The position numbers were made by a program, and so were the translations under genes. A model generated the notes under the pieces. That model did no database searches, had not been told where the DNA came from, and saw only the letters and a list, made by a program, of their open reading frames with translations. Below, one piece after another: positions 18,415 to 27,768 of a stretch of 64,000 nt of DNA (position 1 is the first letter of the stretch; each line of letters begins with the position of its first letter). Origin of the DNA: Frigoriglobus tundricola (GTDB lineage: Bacteria; Planctomycetota; Planctomycetia; Gemmatales; Gemmataceae); NCBI RefSeq assembly GCF_013128195.2, contig NZ_CP053452.2, positions 5,022,001 through 5,086,000 of the forward strand, written 5' to 3'.

Positions 18415-19278
18415 TCACGCGACCGGCTTGGTCTTCGGTCGGAACAGGTCGCTGCGCCGCAGCCGCAGTCGGTTCATCCAGAACGCGCTCACGGCCGTGA
18501 GCGTCTGGAGGCCGTACTTGGTGCTGCGGCGGAAGTTGATCTGGCTCGCCTCCTCGAAGTACCGCACCGGCACCGGGATGTCGCCCAGCCGGAAGCCGAA
18601 GTGGACCGCTTGCACCAGGAACTGCGTGTCGAAGACGAAGTCGTCGCTGTTGCGCTCGAACGGGATCGTTTCCAGCACCTGCCGGCGGTACACGCGGAAC
18701 CCGCTGTGGAACTCGCCCAGGTTCTGACCGAGCGTCAGGTTCTCGAACGCGGTCAGGCCGCGGTTGCTCACGTACTTCCACCACGGCATCCCGCACTTCA
18801 GCGCTTCCGCCCGGCTCCGCACGCGGTTCCCGAGGATCACGTCGCAGATGCCCAGCTCGATCATCCCGACGGCGTGCGGGATCACCCGCGCGTCGTACTG
18901 GTAGTCGGGGTGGATCATCACCACGATGTCGGCGCCGTGGTCCAGGCAGTACTTGTAGCACGTCTTCTGGTTGCCACCGTAGCCGGTGTTCTTCTCGTGG
19001 ACGATGACCGTCAGTCCCATCTCGCGGGCGATGGCGACGGTGTTGTCCTTGCTCCCGTCGTCGACCAACAGGATCTCGTCCACGCTCCCGGCGGGGAAGT
19101 CGGCCACGGTGGCCGCGAGCGTCTTCTCGGCGTTGTACGCCGGCAGCACGGCAATGATCTTGTGCTTGCGCGGCGCCGCCGCCGCGTCGGGCTTGAGGAC
19201 GCGATCGACGTGGAAGATGTCGTGAACCGGGTTCAGCGGCGGTTCGACGAGCAGCGTGGAGGACATAGCGGGTGCCAT
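18415..19278 (-). CDS. family 2 glycosyltransferase (polyprenol-phosphate sugar synthase-like)
   Basis: 287 residues from ATG 19278 (another ATG is at 19266). The GT-A fold is clear: [39 protein letters not shown] (the D-x-D region), then [10 protein letters not shown] and [11 protein letters not shown]. There are no C-terminal membrane segments, so it resembles soluble dolichol/undecaprenyl-phosphate mannosyl or glucosyl transferases. It probably supplies lipid-linked sugar for cell-surface glycosylation. It has no operon partner; terminators flank it. Confidence 0.85.
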   Translation of the reverse strand: MAPAMSSTLLVEPPLNPVHDIFHVDRVLKPDAAAAPRKHKIIAVLPAYNAEKTLAATVADFPAGSVDEILLVDDGSKDNTVAIAREMGLTVIVHEKNTGYGGNQKTCYKYCLDHGADIVVMIHPDYQYDARVIPHAVGMIELGICDVILGNRVRSRAEALKCGMPWWKYVSNRGLTAFENLTLGQNLGEFHSGFRVYRRQVLETIPFERNSDDFVFDTQFLVQAVHFGFRLGDIPVPVRYFEEASQINFRRSTKYGLQTLTAVSAFWMNRLRLRRSDLFRPKTKPVA

Positions 19279-19362
19279 ACGTATTGGTGGCGTAACCGAC
19301 GCACTATTCAGTGTATGATGCGCGACGGGCGTTTGAATTCCCAAATTCCGGGCGGTCTTGGC

Positions 19363-19390
19363 GAACCCCGCCGGCGGGGCCGGCGGGTTC
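19363..19390 (-). terminator. GC-rich stem-loop downstream of the transporter ATPase gene
   Basis: GAACCCCGCCGG (19363-19374) pairs with CCGGCGGGTTC (19380-19390) with one bulge. It sits about 40 bases beyond the ATPase stop on the minus strand. It lacks a T tract, so termination is only suggested. Confidence 0.35.
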
Positions 19391-19431
19391 TTCTGCGCAA
19401 CCCACCGGCCCTACTGGCGGGGACCGGCGAA

Positions 19432-20166
19432 TCACTTCCTCAACCGGTGCGGCACTTCCAGTCCGTGCTTTTCCATCAGATCGGCGTCGGCCAGGAGGGT
19501 TTCGGACGGCCCGTCGGCCGCGAGTCGGCCGCCGTCGAGGACCAGCACCCGCGGGCAGGTGTCGAGAACCAGGTCGAGGTCGTGGGTCGCGATGAGTTTC
19601 GTTCCGGGCAGGCCGCGGATGACGCCGATCAGTTCGCGCCGACCGCGCGGGTCGAGGAACATGCTCGGTTCGTCGAGCAGGAGGACGGCGGGGCGCATCG
19701 CGAGCACGCCCGCGAGCGCGGCCCGCCGCTTCTCGCCCCCGGAGAGCTGGAACGGCACCCGGTCGCCCGCGCCCGGCATGCCCACCGCCAGAAGCGCCTC
19801 CGCAACGCGGGCCCGGGCCTCGTCGGCGGTCGCGCCCATGTTCAGCGGGCCGAACGCCACGTCTTCCGCCACGGTGGGGCTGAAGAGCTGATCGTCCGGG
19901 TTCTGGAACACCACCCCGACGACCTCCGGGAGCTTCTTGCGGTGTTCGGGAACGGCCGGGTCCAGGCCGTGTACCGCGGCCTCACCGGGCCGGCCGCCGA
20001 GCACGCCGCAGAGGCGCAGGAACAGCGTCGTTTTGCCGGCCCCGTTCGGGCCGACGAGGGCGACGCAGCCGCCCGGGGCCACCGCGAACGTGACCGCGTC
20101 GAGCGCGACACGGCCGCACGCGTAGCGGTGCGACAGCGAGGTCACACGGAGTTCCGGCCCGGTCAT
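19432..20166 (-). CDS. ECF-type transporter ATPase (CbiO/EcfA)
   Basis: 244 residues from ATG 20166; the longer frame from 20250 adds non-conserved sequence. Walker A is [11 protein letters not shown], the Q-loop is VFQNPDDQLF (typical of EcfA/CbiO), the signature is LSGGEKRRAALAG, Walker B is AVLLLDEPSMFLD, and the switch His is in IATHDLD. It would power uptake of a metal or vitamin together with the adjacent T component. No substrate-binding S component or CbiM/N lies nearby, so the cargo is unknown. Confidence 0.9.
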   Translation of the reverse strand: MTGPELRVTSLSHRYACGRVALDAVTFAVAPGGCVALVGPNGAGKTTLFLRLCGVLGGRPGEAAVHGLDPAVPEHRKKLPEVVGVVFQNPDDQLFSPTVAEDVAFGPLNMGATADEARARVAEALLAVGMPGAGDRVPFQLSGGEKRRAALAGVLAMRPAVLLLDEPSMFLDPRGRRELIGVIRGLPGTKLIATHDLDLVLDTCPRVLVLDGGRLAADGPSETLLADADLMEKHGLEVPHRLRK

Positions 20167-20197
20167 CAGGTTCTCGTTCCGCGTTCCGGGTTCCGCA

Positions 20198-20950
20198 TCA
20201 CCAGCGGTCCCACAGCACGAGGGCGCCGGCGGCGGCGACGAGCGCCACAAAGGGAATGATATCGGCGGCGCGGGTGCGGAACGCCGTGAGCGTGTGAAAG
20301 CGGCCGTCGAACCCGCGACAGCGCATGGCGGCGGAGACGCTATCGGCGCGGTCGGACCCGCGCACGAGCAGCGCGCCGGTGGCGTGCCCGAGGGCGCGGT
20401 AGCCGTGCCGGGTCGGGGCCGCGCGGAACCCGCGGGTGCGCATCGCGACCCGGAGCCGCCGCATCTCTTCGGCCAGGAGGAACGCGTACCGGTAGGTGAG
20501 GAGGGTGAGCTGAACGAGCAGACCGGGCACCTTCAGTTTGTGTGCGGCGGAAACGGTGTGGTGCAGCGGTGCGGTCCCGAGCAGCAGGAGCGCGAAGCAC
20601 CCGACCGCCAGGCCGCGGCACAGAACGGCCAGCCCCGCGACCGTGCCCCGCTCGGAGACGTGGAGCGGGCCGATGTCCCAGCCCGCGCCGTCGAGCGTGG
20701 CCGGTAGCACGATTACGAACGGCAGCGCGGCGAACGCGAAGAGAGCGAGCCGGCCGCGCACCCAGGCGCCCGGTAAGCGAGCCAGAGCCAGGAGGAAGAG
20801 CCCCAGGGCGAGGGCGACGGCCACCGGCGCGAGGTGGTCCAGAACGGCGATCCCGCACACGGCCGGCGCCACCGCCGCGAGCTTCCAGCGCGCGTCCCAC
20901 CGGGCGAGCGGCGAATCGGGGATCGGCCGGTGGCGAAAAGCGAGCGTCAT
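20198..20950 (-). CDS. cbiQ: ECF-type transporter T component (CbiQ/EcfT)
   Basis: 250 residues, five to six hydrophobic segments. The two coupling motifs of the family are visible: AMRTRGFRA and AMRCRGFDG (A-x-R-x-RGF), the parts that dock on the ATPases. The start overlaps the upstream DUF2934 stop by 4 bases (ATGA), and the ATPase gene follows after 31 bases, so the three form an operon. CbiQ naming follows the cobalt family; the ligand is not shown by sequence. Confidence 0.88.
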   Translation of the reverse strand: MTLAFRHRPIPDSPLARWDARWKLAAVAPAVCGIAVLDHLAPVAVALALGLFLLALARLPGAWVRGRLALFAFAALPFVIVLPATLDGAGWDIGPLHVSERGTVAGLAVLCRGLAVGCFALLLLGTAPLHHTVSAAHKLKVPGLLVQLTLLTYRYAFLLAEEMRRLRVAMRTRGFRAAPTRHGYRALGHATGALLVRGSDRADSVSAAMRCRGFDGRFHTLTAFRTRAADIIPFVALVAAAGALVLWDRW

Positions 20951-21297
20951 CGGGACTTGCGCGGCAGCGGTTCGGGATCGGGGTTGGCGGCGAACTCGGC
21001 CCGCAGTTCCGCCTCGGCTTCCATCCAGTTCTGTACGTCCCGGCCGTGCGGTCGGCCCTTCCGATCCCAGATTTCTGCCGCGCGGGCCGCGATCTTGTCC
21101 CGCGGGATGTCAATCATTTCGGGTGCGGGTGCGGGTACGGGCGCGGTAGCGATCGCCAGAACCGCCGGGGCGACCGGCGCCGCTTCGGGAGCCGCCTCCT
21201 GAGCGAGTGGAGCGGGAGCCGGAAGAACGGCCGCACTCGTCGGGGCGGTCGTGGTCGAATCGGTCTGCGCGAGTCGGCGCTTGATCCATCGCAACAT
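20947..21297 (-). CDS. DUF2934 domain protein
   Basis: 116 residues from ATG 21297. The N-terminus is basic (MLRWIKRRL), the middle is an Ala/Pro-rich linker, and the C-terminal ~40 residues (IAARAAEIWDRKGRPHGRD, then WMEAEAEL) match DUF2934, a short helical domain common in diverse bacteria. Function unknown. It is the first gene of the transporter operon, with a 4-base overlap to cbiQ. A functional link is not evident. Confidence 0.75.
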   Translation of the reverse strand: MLRWIKRRLAQTDSTTTAPTSAAVLPAPAPLAQEAAPEAAPVAPAVLAIATAPVPAPAPEMIDIPRDKIAARAAEIWDRKGRPHGRDVQNWMEAEAELRAEFAANPDPEPLPRKSR

Positions 21298-21396
21298 GGG
21301 ATTCCTCCAAATGGCACGTGTCAGTTTAATATGCGTGCGAACTCGGGGGAGTGGCAACGGGTCACGGGCTACTCATGCAACCTTCACGGCGATATC

Positions 21397-21441
21397 AACG
21401 CCCCGGGCCGGCGAAGCGTTGCTTCGCCGGCCCGGGGCGTT
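21397..21441. terminator. 21-bp perfect hairpin downstream of the large secreted-protein gene
   Basis: Arm 21397-21417 (starting AACGCCCCGGGCC) and arm 21421-21441 are exact complements around a GTT loop. It lies 22 bases beyond the stop at 21463 on the minus strand. The stem is very stable but lacks a T run. It may be a terminator or a REP-type hairpin. Confidence 0.6.
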
Positions 21442-21462
21442 ACTTCACGGTCCGAGTGACCG

Positions 21463-24111
21463 TCACTGGTTGCCAAAGACGCCGACGCTGAAGTTAATTA
21501 TCTGGCCCCTGGAGCTCGGACCCGTTTTCACTATCTCGTGGGGGGCCGGAGCACATTCCAACGCGACCGGCCGCGGCACCGACATTGTGGGCGAGCACTC
21601 CGGCAGCGCAGCCGGCGCGGTCATCGGCTGCGGCGCCGGCATGATCGGAAGGGACTCCGTCTGCCGCGCCGGTACGGTCGTCGGCTGCACGGGCCGGGTC
21701 ACTGGGGTGAGCGGCACCTGGTACTCCACCGGTCGCGGCGGGGCCGGGCACGGCACGGCCTGCGGCGGGAGCAGGTCGCTCGGCGCTGCGGTGGCGGGCG
21801 GCGGGTATACGGCGTACGGGGCCGGCATGGCGTTCGCCCTCGGCGCGCCGGGGTACGGCATACCGTAGCCGTAGCCGGCCGGTGGCGGCGGGGCGAACAC
21901 GGCCGGCGGCACCGGCATCGGCGGGAGGCACACCGACTTCGGCTCGCTATGTTTCACGGCCTTCAACGGCGATAGCGGCTTGTCACCGACGCTCTTGTAC
22001 CGGCCGCCGATGTACGTCGACGGTTGCATCTCCATCCGGTCGCCCACTTCGGGCATGCGGACGTGCCCGATCACCAGGATTTCGCCGTACCGGCGGAAGG
22101 TCATCGCGAACGGCTTCTCCTCCAGCGCCTTTTGCAGATCGGCGACCATATCCATCACCGATTTCATGTCGTCTTCCGACACGTCGCCGTCGAACTTCGC
22201 GTCCACACTGGTGATCAGGCCCACGGCGGTCATCCCGTCGCGCGTGAGCTGGTAGTCGGCGGTGAAGACGAGGTCCCCGGTGACCGCCTGACCGTCGCAG
22301 TCCTGCGCCTCGGACACGGTCACGGTGAGGTGGTCCGCTTCGATCTTCACCACGCACCGCTTGGTCCCGATGTCACGGTACCACGTCCCCATGTGGGCCG
22401 GCTTCGCAATCGTGGTGCCACTCGTCGGCTGCCCCACGAACGGCGCAACCATCGGTTGCGTGGCAGCGTTGTACCGATTCGGATAGCACGGTTCCGCAAT
22501 CTCCCGGGGTTGCGGGAGGCTGTCCACGAACGTTCCGGCCGGCAGCTGCACGCCGCTCTGTTGCAGCAGTTGACCGAAGGCGTCCGCCGCCAGTCCCTTC
22601 GTCGGGTCGGAGCACACGGACGGCGCCGGAGGGGCACTTGCGTTGCACACGGGGCGCCCCGGCACGACGACATCTCCGAACGGAACGGGGCGCAGGAGCG
22701 GCTCACCCATGTCCACTCTGTACATGGGACGCCCCGGCGTGACGACCGTCGGCAAATCGATGGTGAAATCGACGCCGACGCGCTGGAGCGGTTCGCCCAC
22801 AGTAGGTAGCGTGGGCGGAATCACCACCGGTCTCAGGGCCGGTTCGCTACGGGCGCCGAGCAGTGCGCCGGCCGCCTTGACCGCCGGGGCCGGCACCCGC
22901 CCGTCCTTCGCGAACTTGTACAGCCCGCCGCAGGTCGCGAGTTCCCGCCCCTGGAACTGTCCGTCCGACGCCGCCTTCACCTGACTCACCATCAGGCCGG
23001 CGGAGGTCATCTTCGTGCGGAACGAGAAGGGGTGGTCGGTCAGTTCCTGAAGCATCAGCGACACTTCCGCCAGTTCCATGCCGACTTCGGCCTTGCTGTC
23101 GAGCTTCGCGTCCACGTCCGCGCCGGTGACGGCCCCATACACCAGCCCGTCTTTCGTGATCGAGTAGTGCGCAGTGACCGTGACCGTGAGCGTAGACCCG
23201 CACAACTGCTGGGTCTGACACAGTTTCATTTCGTCGGGCGTGAACGTCACCGACATCACGCCGATGCCCAGGTCGCGGTACCAGGTTCCCAGGAGCGGGT
23301 TCGCGGCGGGCTTCGGAAGCGGGCACGGCGCGGACGTTGCGTCATCGGCGAGAACCAGTTGAATCGATCCCGCTCCGCCGAAGGTGAACACTTGCGGCTG
23401 CGGGATGCCGCCGCACGCGGGCGCGGCAGAGGGTGCGGTCTGAGTGCTGCGGTGCGGTTCCCATGTGTTGCGATAATTCTCCCACCGAACCGTCCCAGGC
23501 CCAGTGGTGGTCTGCGTGCTCGGGTTCACGAGGCCCCAGTCGCCCCGCCACCACCCTGGCTGTGTCACCACGTGTTGCGCCGGCGGCGTCCCAGGCGGTG
23601 TGGGGATTTGCACCGGCGCGCCCATGACCTGGGTCGAATTGATCCGGGCGACGGGGTCGAACTTGTACGCGAGTTCGAGACGGTAGCCGGGTTGCAACGT
23701 GTACGGGCCGGCGATATTGAAGCCACCGACAACGAACGAGCCGGTGCGTGTCTCCTGTACTTCGATCCGGATGTCCTCGTTCGTGTTCGCTGCGGCCGGC
23801 GTGCGGCAGCAGGGCGCTTGGGCGGCGGCTTCGAGTGGCCGCGGGGGGGCCATAGGCTGAACCGGTTCGGCCTTTGGGGCGTCAGCGGGGGCATCCTGCG
23901 AGCTGATGAAGCTGCTGAAGCACGCGAAGTACAGCGCGTCATAGTACGCCAGCACATCACATGCGAGCGCATCCTTGGCCCGCGGCATCGGAGCTTCGGC
24001 CACCGCGATCGGCGGGACTCGGCTGCTTCCCTCCTGGGCCACAGCGGGTGCGGCGAGGGCTGCGGCGAGCAACCCGGCCAGAGCGAATCGCGGAACAGTC
24101 CGACCTGACAT
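21463..24111 (-). CDS. large secreted protein with an internal domain duplication
   Basis: 882 residues. ATG 24111 follows AAGGAG and opens a signal peptide (FALAGLLAAALAAPAVAQ). Two copies of a ~140-residue unit start at ~273 (LLGTWYRDLGIGVMSVTF) and ~574 (MGTWYRDIGTKRCVVKIE). Each continues with a VTVTAHYSITKDG / FTADYQLTRDG strand and a helix ending in PFSFRTKM / PFAMTFRRYG. Cys pairs are frequent, suggesting disulfides. The last ~200 residues are Pro-rich. I recognise no named family. It is probably periplasmic or surface-exposed and is divergent from gluQ. Confidence 0.75.
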   Translation of the reverse strand: MSGRTVPRFALAGLLAAALAAPAVAQEGSSRVPPIAVAEAPMPRAKDALACDVLAYYDALYFACFSSFISSQDAPADAPKAEPVQPMAPPRPLEAAAQAPCCRTPAAANTNEDIRIEVQETRTGSFVVGGFNIAGPYTLQPGYRLELAYKFDPVARINSTQVMGAPVQIPTPPGTPPAQHVVTQPGWWRGDWGLVNPSTQTTTGPGTVRWENYRNTWEPHRSTQTAPSAAPACGGIPQPQVFTFGGAGSIQLVLADDATSAPCPLPKPAANPLLGTWYRDLGIGVMSVTFTPDEMKLCQTQQLCGSTLTVTVTAHYSITKDGLVYGAVTGADVDAKLDSKAEVGMELAEVSLMLQELTDHPFSFRTKMTSAGLMVSQVKAASDGQFQGRELATCGGLYKFAKDGRVPAPAVKAAGALLGARSEPALRPVVIPPTLPTVGEPLQRVGVDFTIDLPTVVTPGRPMYRVDMGEPLLRPVPFGDVVVPGRPVCNASAPPAPSVCSDPTKGLAADAFGQLLQQSGVQLPAGTFVDSLPQPREIAEPCYPNRYNAATQPMVAPFVGQPTSGTTIAKPAHMGTWYRDIGTKRCVVKIEADHLTVTVSEAQDCDGQAVTGDLVFTADYQLTRDGMTAVGLITSVDAKFDGDVSEDDMKSVMDMVADLQKALEEKPFAMTFRRYGEILVIGHVRMPEVGDRMEMQPSTYIGGRYKSVGDKPLSPLKAVKHSEPKSVCLPPMPVPPAVFAPPPPAGYGYGMPYPGAPRANAMPAPYAVYPPPATAAPSDLLPPQAVPCPAPPRPVEYQVPLTPVTRPVQPTTVPARQTESLPIMPAPQPMTAPAALPECSPTMSVPRPVALECAPAPHEIVKTGPSSRGQIINFSVGVFGNQ

Positions 24112-24215
24112 GCACGCACTCCTTGTCCGCGGAGATGGGGGGCGAACCGGCGCGGAATGATGCCGCGAAGCAGGTGAACGCACAACCCCAACGGCGCGGG
24201 TGCTATCATGGGCGC

Positions 24216-25163
24216 ATGTCAACTACCACCACCGGGCGTCTGGCCCCCTCGCCCACCGGAGCGCAGCACGTCGGCAACGCCCGCACGTACCTGATCGCGT
24301 GGCTGTCGGCCCGTGCGCGGGGGGGCACGGTGAAACTCCGCATCGAGGACATCGATTCCCCGCGCATCAAGCCGGGCGCGGCGGACGAGGCGGTGTCCGA
24401 TCTCCGCTGGCTGGGGCTGGACTGGGACGGCCCGCCGGCGGTCCAGACGGCTCGGCTCCCGCACTACACAGCGGCACTCGAAGAACTGAAGCGGCAGGAA
24501 CGGGTGTACCCCTGCACCTGCACGCGGTCCGACATCGCCGCCGCCGCGAGTGCGCCCCACGCCGGTGACGAGATCGCGTACCCCGGCACGTGTGCCCACC
24601 GGCGTGCCACCGACGCACCCGCGCTGGCCGCAGCGGGGAAGCCGTTCGCGTGGCGGTTCCGCGTAACCGACGATCCGGTTTACACGGACCTGTTCGCTGG
24701 CGAGCAGCGCATCGATTTGAAGCGGTCGGGTGGGGACTTCGTCGTCTGGAAGAACGCGGGCACACCCGCTTACCAACTCGCGGTGGTGGTGGACGACGCC
24801 GCGACCGGTGTGACGGAGGTGATCCGCGGCGACGACCTCATCCCCTCGACGCCGCGGCAACTGCTGCTCTACGACGCTCTCGGGCTGACGTCACCCGAGT
24901 TCGGGCACGTCCCGCTCGTGGTGGGCGAGGACGGGCGCCGGCTCGCGAAACGGCACGGCGACACCCGACTCTCCGCGCTGCGCGCCGCGGGTGTGGCGCC
25001 GGAATCGCTGGTCGGGCTACTCGCGTGGTCGTGCGGGTGGCTGCGGGAACCGGAATCAGTGACTCCGCGCGACTTGCTACCGCGTTTCCACCTCAGTGCG
25101 ATTCCGCCGCAACCGTTCGTGCTGACCGCCGAGGTACTGAAGCGAATCGGGTACGCGGGGTGA
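24216..25163 (+). CDS. gluQ: glutamyl-Q tRNA(Asp) synthetase
   Basis: 315 residues. It charges glutamate onto queuosine of tRNA-Asp rather than onto a tRNA end. The class I core is present: RLAPSPTGAQHVGNART (HIGH-type) and RLAKRHGD (KMSKS-type). The GluQ-specific zinc site is YPCTCTRSD ... YPGTCAHR (C-x-C, then Y-x3-C). The anticodon-binding domain of full GluRS is absent, as expected. ATG 24216 is followed directly by the conserved N-terminus. A divergent gene starts 104 bases upstream. Confidence 0.9.
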   Translation: MSTTTTGRLAPSPTGAQHVGNARTYLIAWLSARARGGTVKLRIEDIDSPRIKPGAADEAVSDLRWLGLDWDGPPAVQTARLPHYTAALEELKRQERVYPCTCTRSDIAAAASAPHAGDEIAYPGTCAHRRATDAPALAAAGKPFAWRFRVTDDPVYTDLFAGEQRIDLKRSGGDFVVWKNAGTPAYQLAVVVDDAATGVTEVIRGDDLIPSTPRQLLLYDALGLTSPEFGHVPLVVGEDGRRLAKRHGDTRLSALRAAGVAPESLVGLLAWSCGWLREPESVTPRDLLPRFHLSAIPPQPFVLTAEVLKRIGYAG

Positions 25164-25269
25164 TTGCGGGCCGTACCAGTCGTGCGCAAACGTGCTGAAA
25201 GAGCGACGGCGGGATGTGTTTTTGCCCTCTCCCCGTAACCGTTCACGGGGCTGGGGTCCGCACCGGGAT

Positions 25270-25670
25270 GAGCGAGGGGGGGCGCCCCGGTCCTGGCGGG
25301 TTGAATGGCTTCCGTCAGGAAGGCGAGCGCATCTCGCCCCTGCTGCCGGCAACTGGCCACCACGGTCAACACGCGCTCGACAAACCGGCTCCCGGAGGCC
25401 GAGCCGGTCCCGTAGCTGGTCTTCCGCCAGCACACGGCGTGACGCAACGCCCGCTCGCCGCGTTGTTGGTCGGCTCGGCGCCCTCAATCGCAGCGAACGT
25501 GTACAACGCCGGCTCGAGGGCCAACAACCCGCGGCACACACCGGCCGTCGGGGCGCAGCCGCACCCGGCCCCGCGGGTGAGCAGGGACCGGACCTCGGCC
25601 CGAATCCACCCCAGGTAGTGGCACCGGAACCCGCCCCGGGTGAGCGCCCCGTCCCGGACCCGCTTCCTCG
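25270..25670 (-). pseudogene. C-terminal relic of an IS66-type transposase
   Basis: The minus strand encodes a segment typical of IS66-family TnpC C-termini: ALTRGGFRCHYLGWIRAEVRS, then a PTNNAA stretch. A missing base near 25459 then shifts frame into RHAVCWRKTSYGTGSASGSR and VLTVVASCRQQGRDALAFL. The N-terminal two-thirds and both ends are absent. It is not a copy of the intact IS66 at 55.8 kb; the C-terminal wording differs clearly. The stretch 25164-25707 holds nothing else recognisable. Confidence 0.7.
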
Positions 25671-25707
25671 GTAAGGGGAGGGTAATTGCTTCGTTTTCGT
25701 AGTCCGA

Positions 25708-25984
25708 TTAATGCCGGGCAATTGCTTCCGCGGCGGCTTTCGTTTTGAACTGGAACAGACCACTACCGTCCGCCGTCAGCACCGCACGATCTGGCTTGGC
25801 GCCGCCGCTTGACGGACTCTTTGCGAACACATTCCACCCATCGACGCTGTACACCGAATTGCGGTTGTTCCCCGCGGGCAGGTGTTGGACGGTGTAGTCG
25901 TTGTGTGCCCATGCGGCGAAGCCCCAGTGCTCGTCTCCGACGAAGTAGGTGTGGAAGTCGGCGACGCGGGTCCCCACCGTACGT
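25708..25984 (-). pseudogene. unidentified reading-frame fragment fused behind a glycosyltransferase relic
   Basis: This frame reads RVADFHTYFVGDEHWGFAAW ... SVYSVDGWNVFAKSPSS ... GLFQFKTKAAAEAIARH and stops at 25708. It has normal amino-acid composition but no start of its own and matches no family I know. It begins where the glycosyltransferase similarity ends, so it may be the tail of another gene joined by deletion. Confidence 0.35.
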
Positions 25985-26372
25985 GAGTACGACGTTCGGG
26001 CGGAACCGCCGGATCGCCTCCGCGAGTACGGCGAGGAACCCGCACACCTCTTCCGGGTCCGGTACGCGTGCGGGGGCCCGGCGGGTCGGGAGCAAACGCG
26101 GTGACGGGAAATCCGCCCGGTCCCGGGACCGTATGGACGGCGAACCGGCTCGCCCCGGCCGTGCCCGGCGCGCTCGTTACTCCCGGTCGGTCGCGAAGCA
26201 CGGCGCCGATCGGGGCGGCGAGCGGGTCGTCGAGGAAAGGGCCGGTGAACGCCCCGCACCGCCACCCGCGCGCCGCCAGGGCCGCGAACAGGTCCCGGGT
26301 GCACACTGCCGCTCCACTGGCCGCATCGTAGGAACAGTGGTACGACGCGAACATCACCCGCGGCGTAATCAT
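25985..26372 (-). pseudogene. N-terminal fragment of a group 1 (GT4-type) glycosyltransferase
   Basis: From ATG 26372 the frame reads MITPRVMFASYHCSYDAASG, AAVCTRDLFAALAARGW and FAVHTVPGPGGFPVTAF, the start of a Rossmann-type GT-B enzyme. A frame break near 26095 moves similarity to another frame (LAEAIRRFRPNVVLTYGGDP). It ends there. The catalytic C-terminal half is missing, so no activity is expected. Confidence 0.6.
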
Positions 26373-26547
26373 AATGGGAAAGATAACGTGAGGAACGAGC
26401 GGCGGCTATTGGAGCCGGCGGGGTAAGGTCCAAGTGGGTGCCGGAGGGGCGATTGAAGCGTCTCCGAGAAGTGGAGAAAAGATTCGCACGGAGCGCGACC
26501 GCGGCAGTCCGGAGTCGCTGACCGGGGCGCACACACGGCCCCCGCGT

Positions 26548-27216
26548 CTAATTGCTGCTGAACGGCGGCGGGAACGGGCGGTCGGCGCGGGCGGCGGAGA
26601 CGCGGAGCGTGTCGGCGATCGCGGCGGCGCGGCGGTCGGCGTGCGGCTCGGCGAGGAGCGACTGTTTGAGTTCGACCGGCAGCGGCAGCGCGTAGGAGAG
26701 GATGTCGCACACCTGGCCGAGCGGCCGGTCCCCGTCGAACAGTTCCTGGAGCTGTTGGCGGGCGGGCGAATCATCACCGAACCGCGGCAGCACCACCGCG
26801 GCCAAGTCGCGGCGGAGCCGTGCGAGCGCCGCGAGGTCCGCCGGGGCGGCGTCCGGAACGAGCTGCACGCGGGCGGTGCGGTACGGCCGGCCCGTTTCCA
26901 GTTCCGCGACGATACTCGCGCGGCTGAGCCCCTGGAGGCGCAGGTTGTACCGGCCATCGGCCAGGCGCTCGTGCCAGACGATCCGGCCGAGGCACGCGAC
27001 CGGTTCGAGCGCGGGGCGGGCGGCGGCCTCGTCCCCGTCGGCGCGCAGCAGGACGAGGGCGATGAGCCCGTCGCCGGCGAGGGCGTCGGCGGTCATCTGT
27101 CGGTACCGCGGCTCGAAGACGTGCAGCCCCTGCACCACGTGCGGGAAGAGCACGAGGTTCGGGAGCGGGAACAGGCGGGCGGTGCCGGAGAAGTTGCGCA
27201 GCGCGTCCTCGCTCAT
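26548..27216 (-). CDS. LON-domain (peptidase S16 substrate-binding) protein
   Basis: 222 residues, ATG 27216 overlapping the upstream DUF309 stop by 4 bases. The N-terminal LON domain is plain: RLFPLPNLVLFPHVVQGLHVFEPRYRQM, ALVLLRADGD, CLGRIVWHERLADGRYNLRLQGLSRA. Neither the AAA+ nor the Ser/Lys protease domain of Lon is present. Such stand-alone LON proteins occur widely; a role in protein quality control is assumed, not proven. It is the second gene of a two-gene operon. Confidence 0.88.
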   Translation of the reverse strand: MSEDALRNFSGTARLFPLPNLVLFPHVVQGLHVFEPRYRQMTADALAGDGLIALVLLRADGDEAAARPALEPVACLGRIVWHERLADGRYNLRLQGLSRASIVAELETGRPYRTARVQLVPDAAPADLAALARLRRDLAAVVLPRFGDDSPARQQLQELFDGDRPLGQVCDILSYALPLPVELKQSLLAEPHADRRAAAIADTLRVSAARADRPFPPPFSSN

Positions 27217-27599
27217 GACGGCCCCGACGGTTCGAGTACGATCTGCGGCGGAGGGGCGGCCGGGGCGCCCGGTTCGCCCAGCGCACCGGCGAGGTGCGCC
27301 GCGAGCCGGTCCCAGAAGTCGTCGACCGCTAACCCTTGGTATACGGGGCGGAACGGCGCCATATATTTCCGCCCGGAATGGTACAGGCGCTTCGCGCCGG
27401 CCGCGTTCCCGCGGCCCCAGTGGTGGGCCGCCACCGCCGCCTGGATGAGCGCCTGGTAGAACCGCCGGTCGGGCGCGGGACAGTCGCGCCACAGGTCCTC
27501 CCACACCTCGTGGGCGTCGAAGAACGCGCCGCGGTTGAACAGCGCCACGCCGCTCCGGTAGAGCGCACCGGCGTCGGCCGATGGGGTCCCGTCGTCCAC
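27213..27599 (-). CDS. DUF309 domain protein
   Basis: 128 residues. The family motif ALFNRGAFFDAHEVWEDLW is followed by RRFYQALIQAAVAAHHWGRGN and a GRKYMAPFRP segment. DUF309 is an all-helical domain with a conserved H-E pair; its function is unknown. It is translationally coupled (ATGA) to the LON-domain gene. Confidence 0.85.
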   Translation of the reverse strand: MDDGTPSADAGALYRSGVALFNRGAFFDAHEVWEDLWRDCPAPDRRFYQALIQAAVAAHHWGRGNAAGAKRLYHSGRKYMAPFRPVYQGLAVDDFWDRLAAHLAGALGEPGAPAAPPPQIVLEPSGPS

Positions 27600-27768
27600 A
27601 CCGGTCTCCTCGTGTCCGGTTCCCTCTCGTGGCGGGCCGGTTTCCGTGACACAATAACCGTCGAGCGGCGTCCACGGACGTGCCCCACTAACAGCCTACG
27701 CTCGGTGCCCGCGGGCTGATATACGAAACACTACCGCCGCACACGATAACCCCACGCGACACCCCCCG

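Noticed and set aside
18601..20259. 552-codon plus-strand frame over the glycosyltransferase and transporter genes
   Set aside because: It crosses two real minus-strand genes and a gap, with no domain content.
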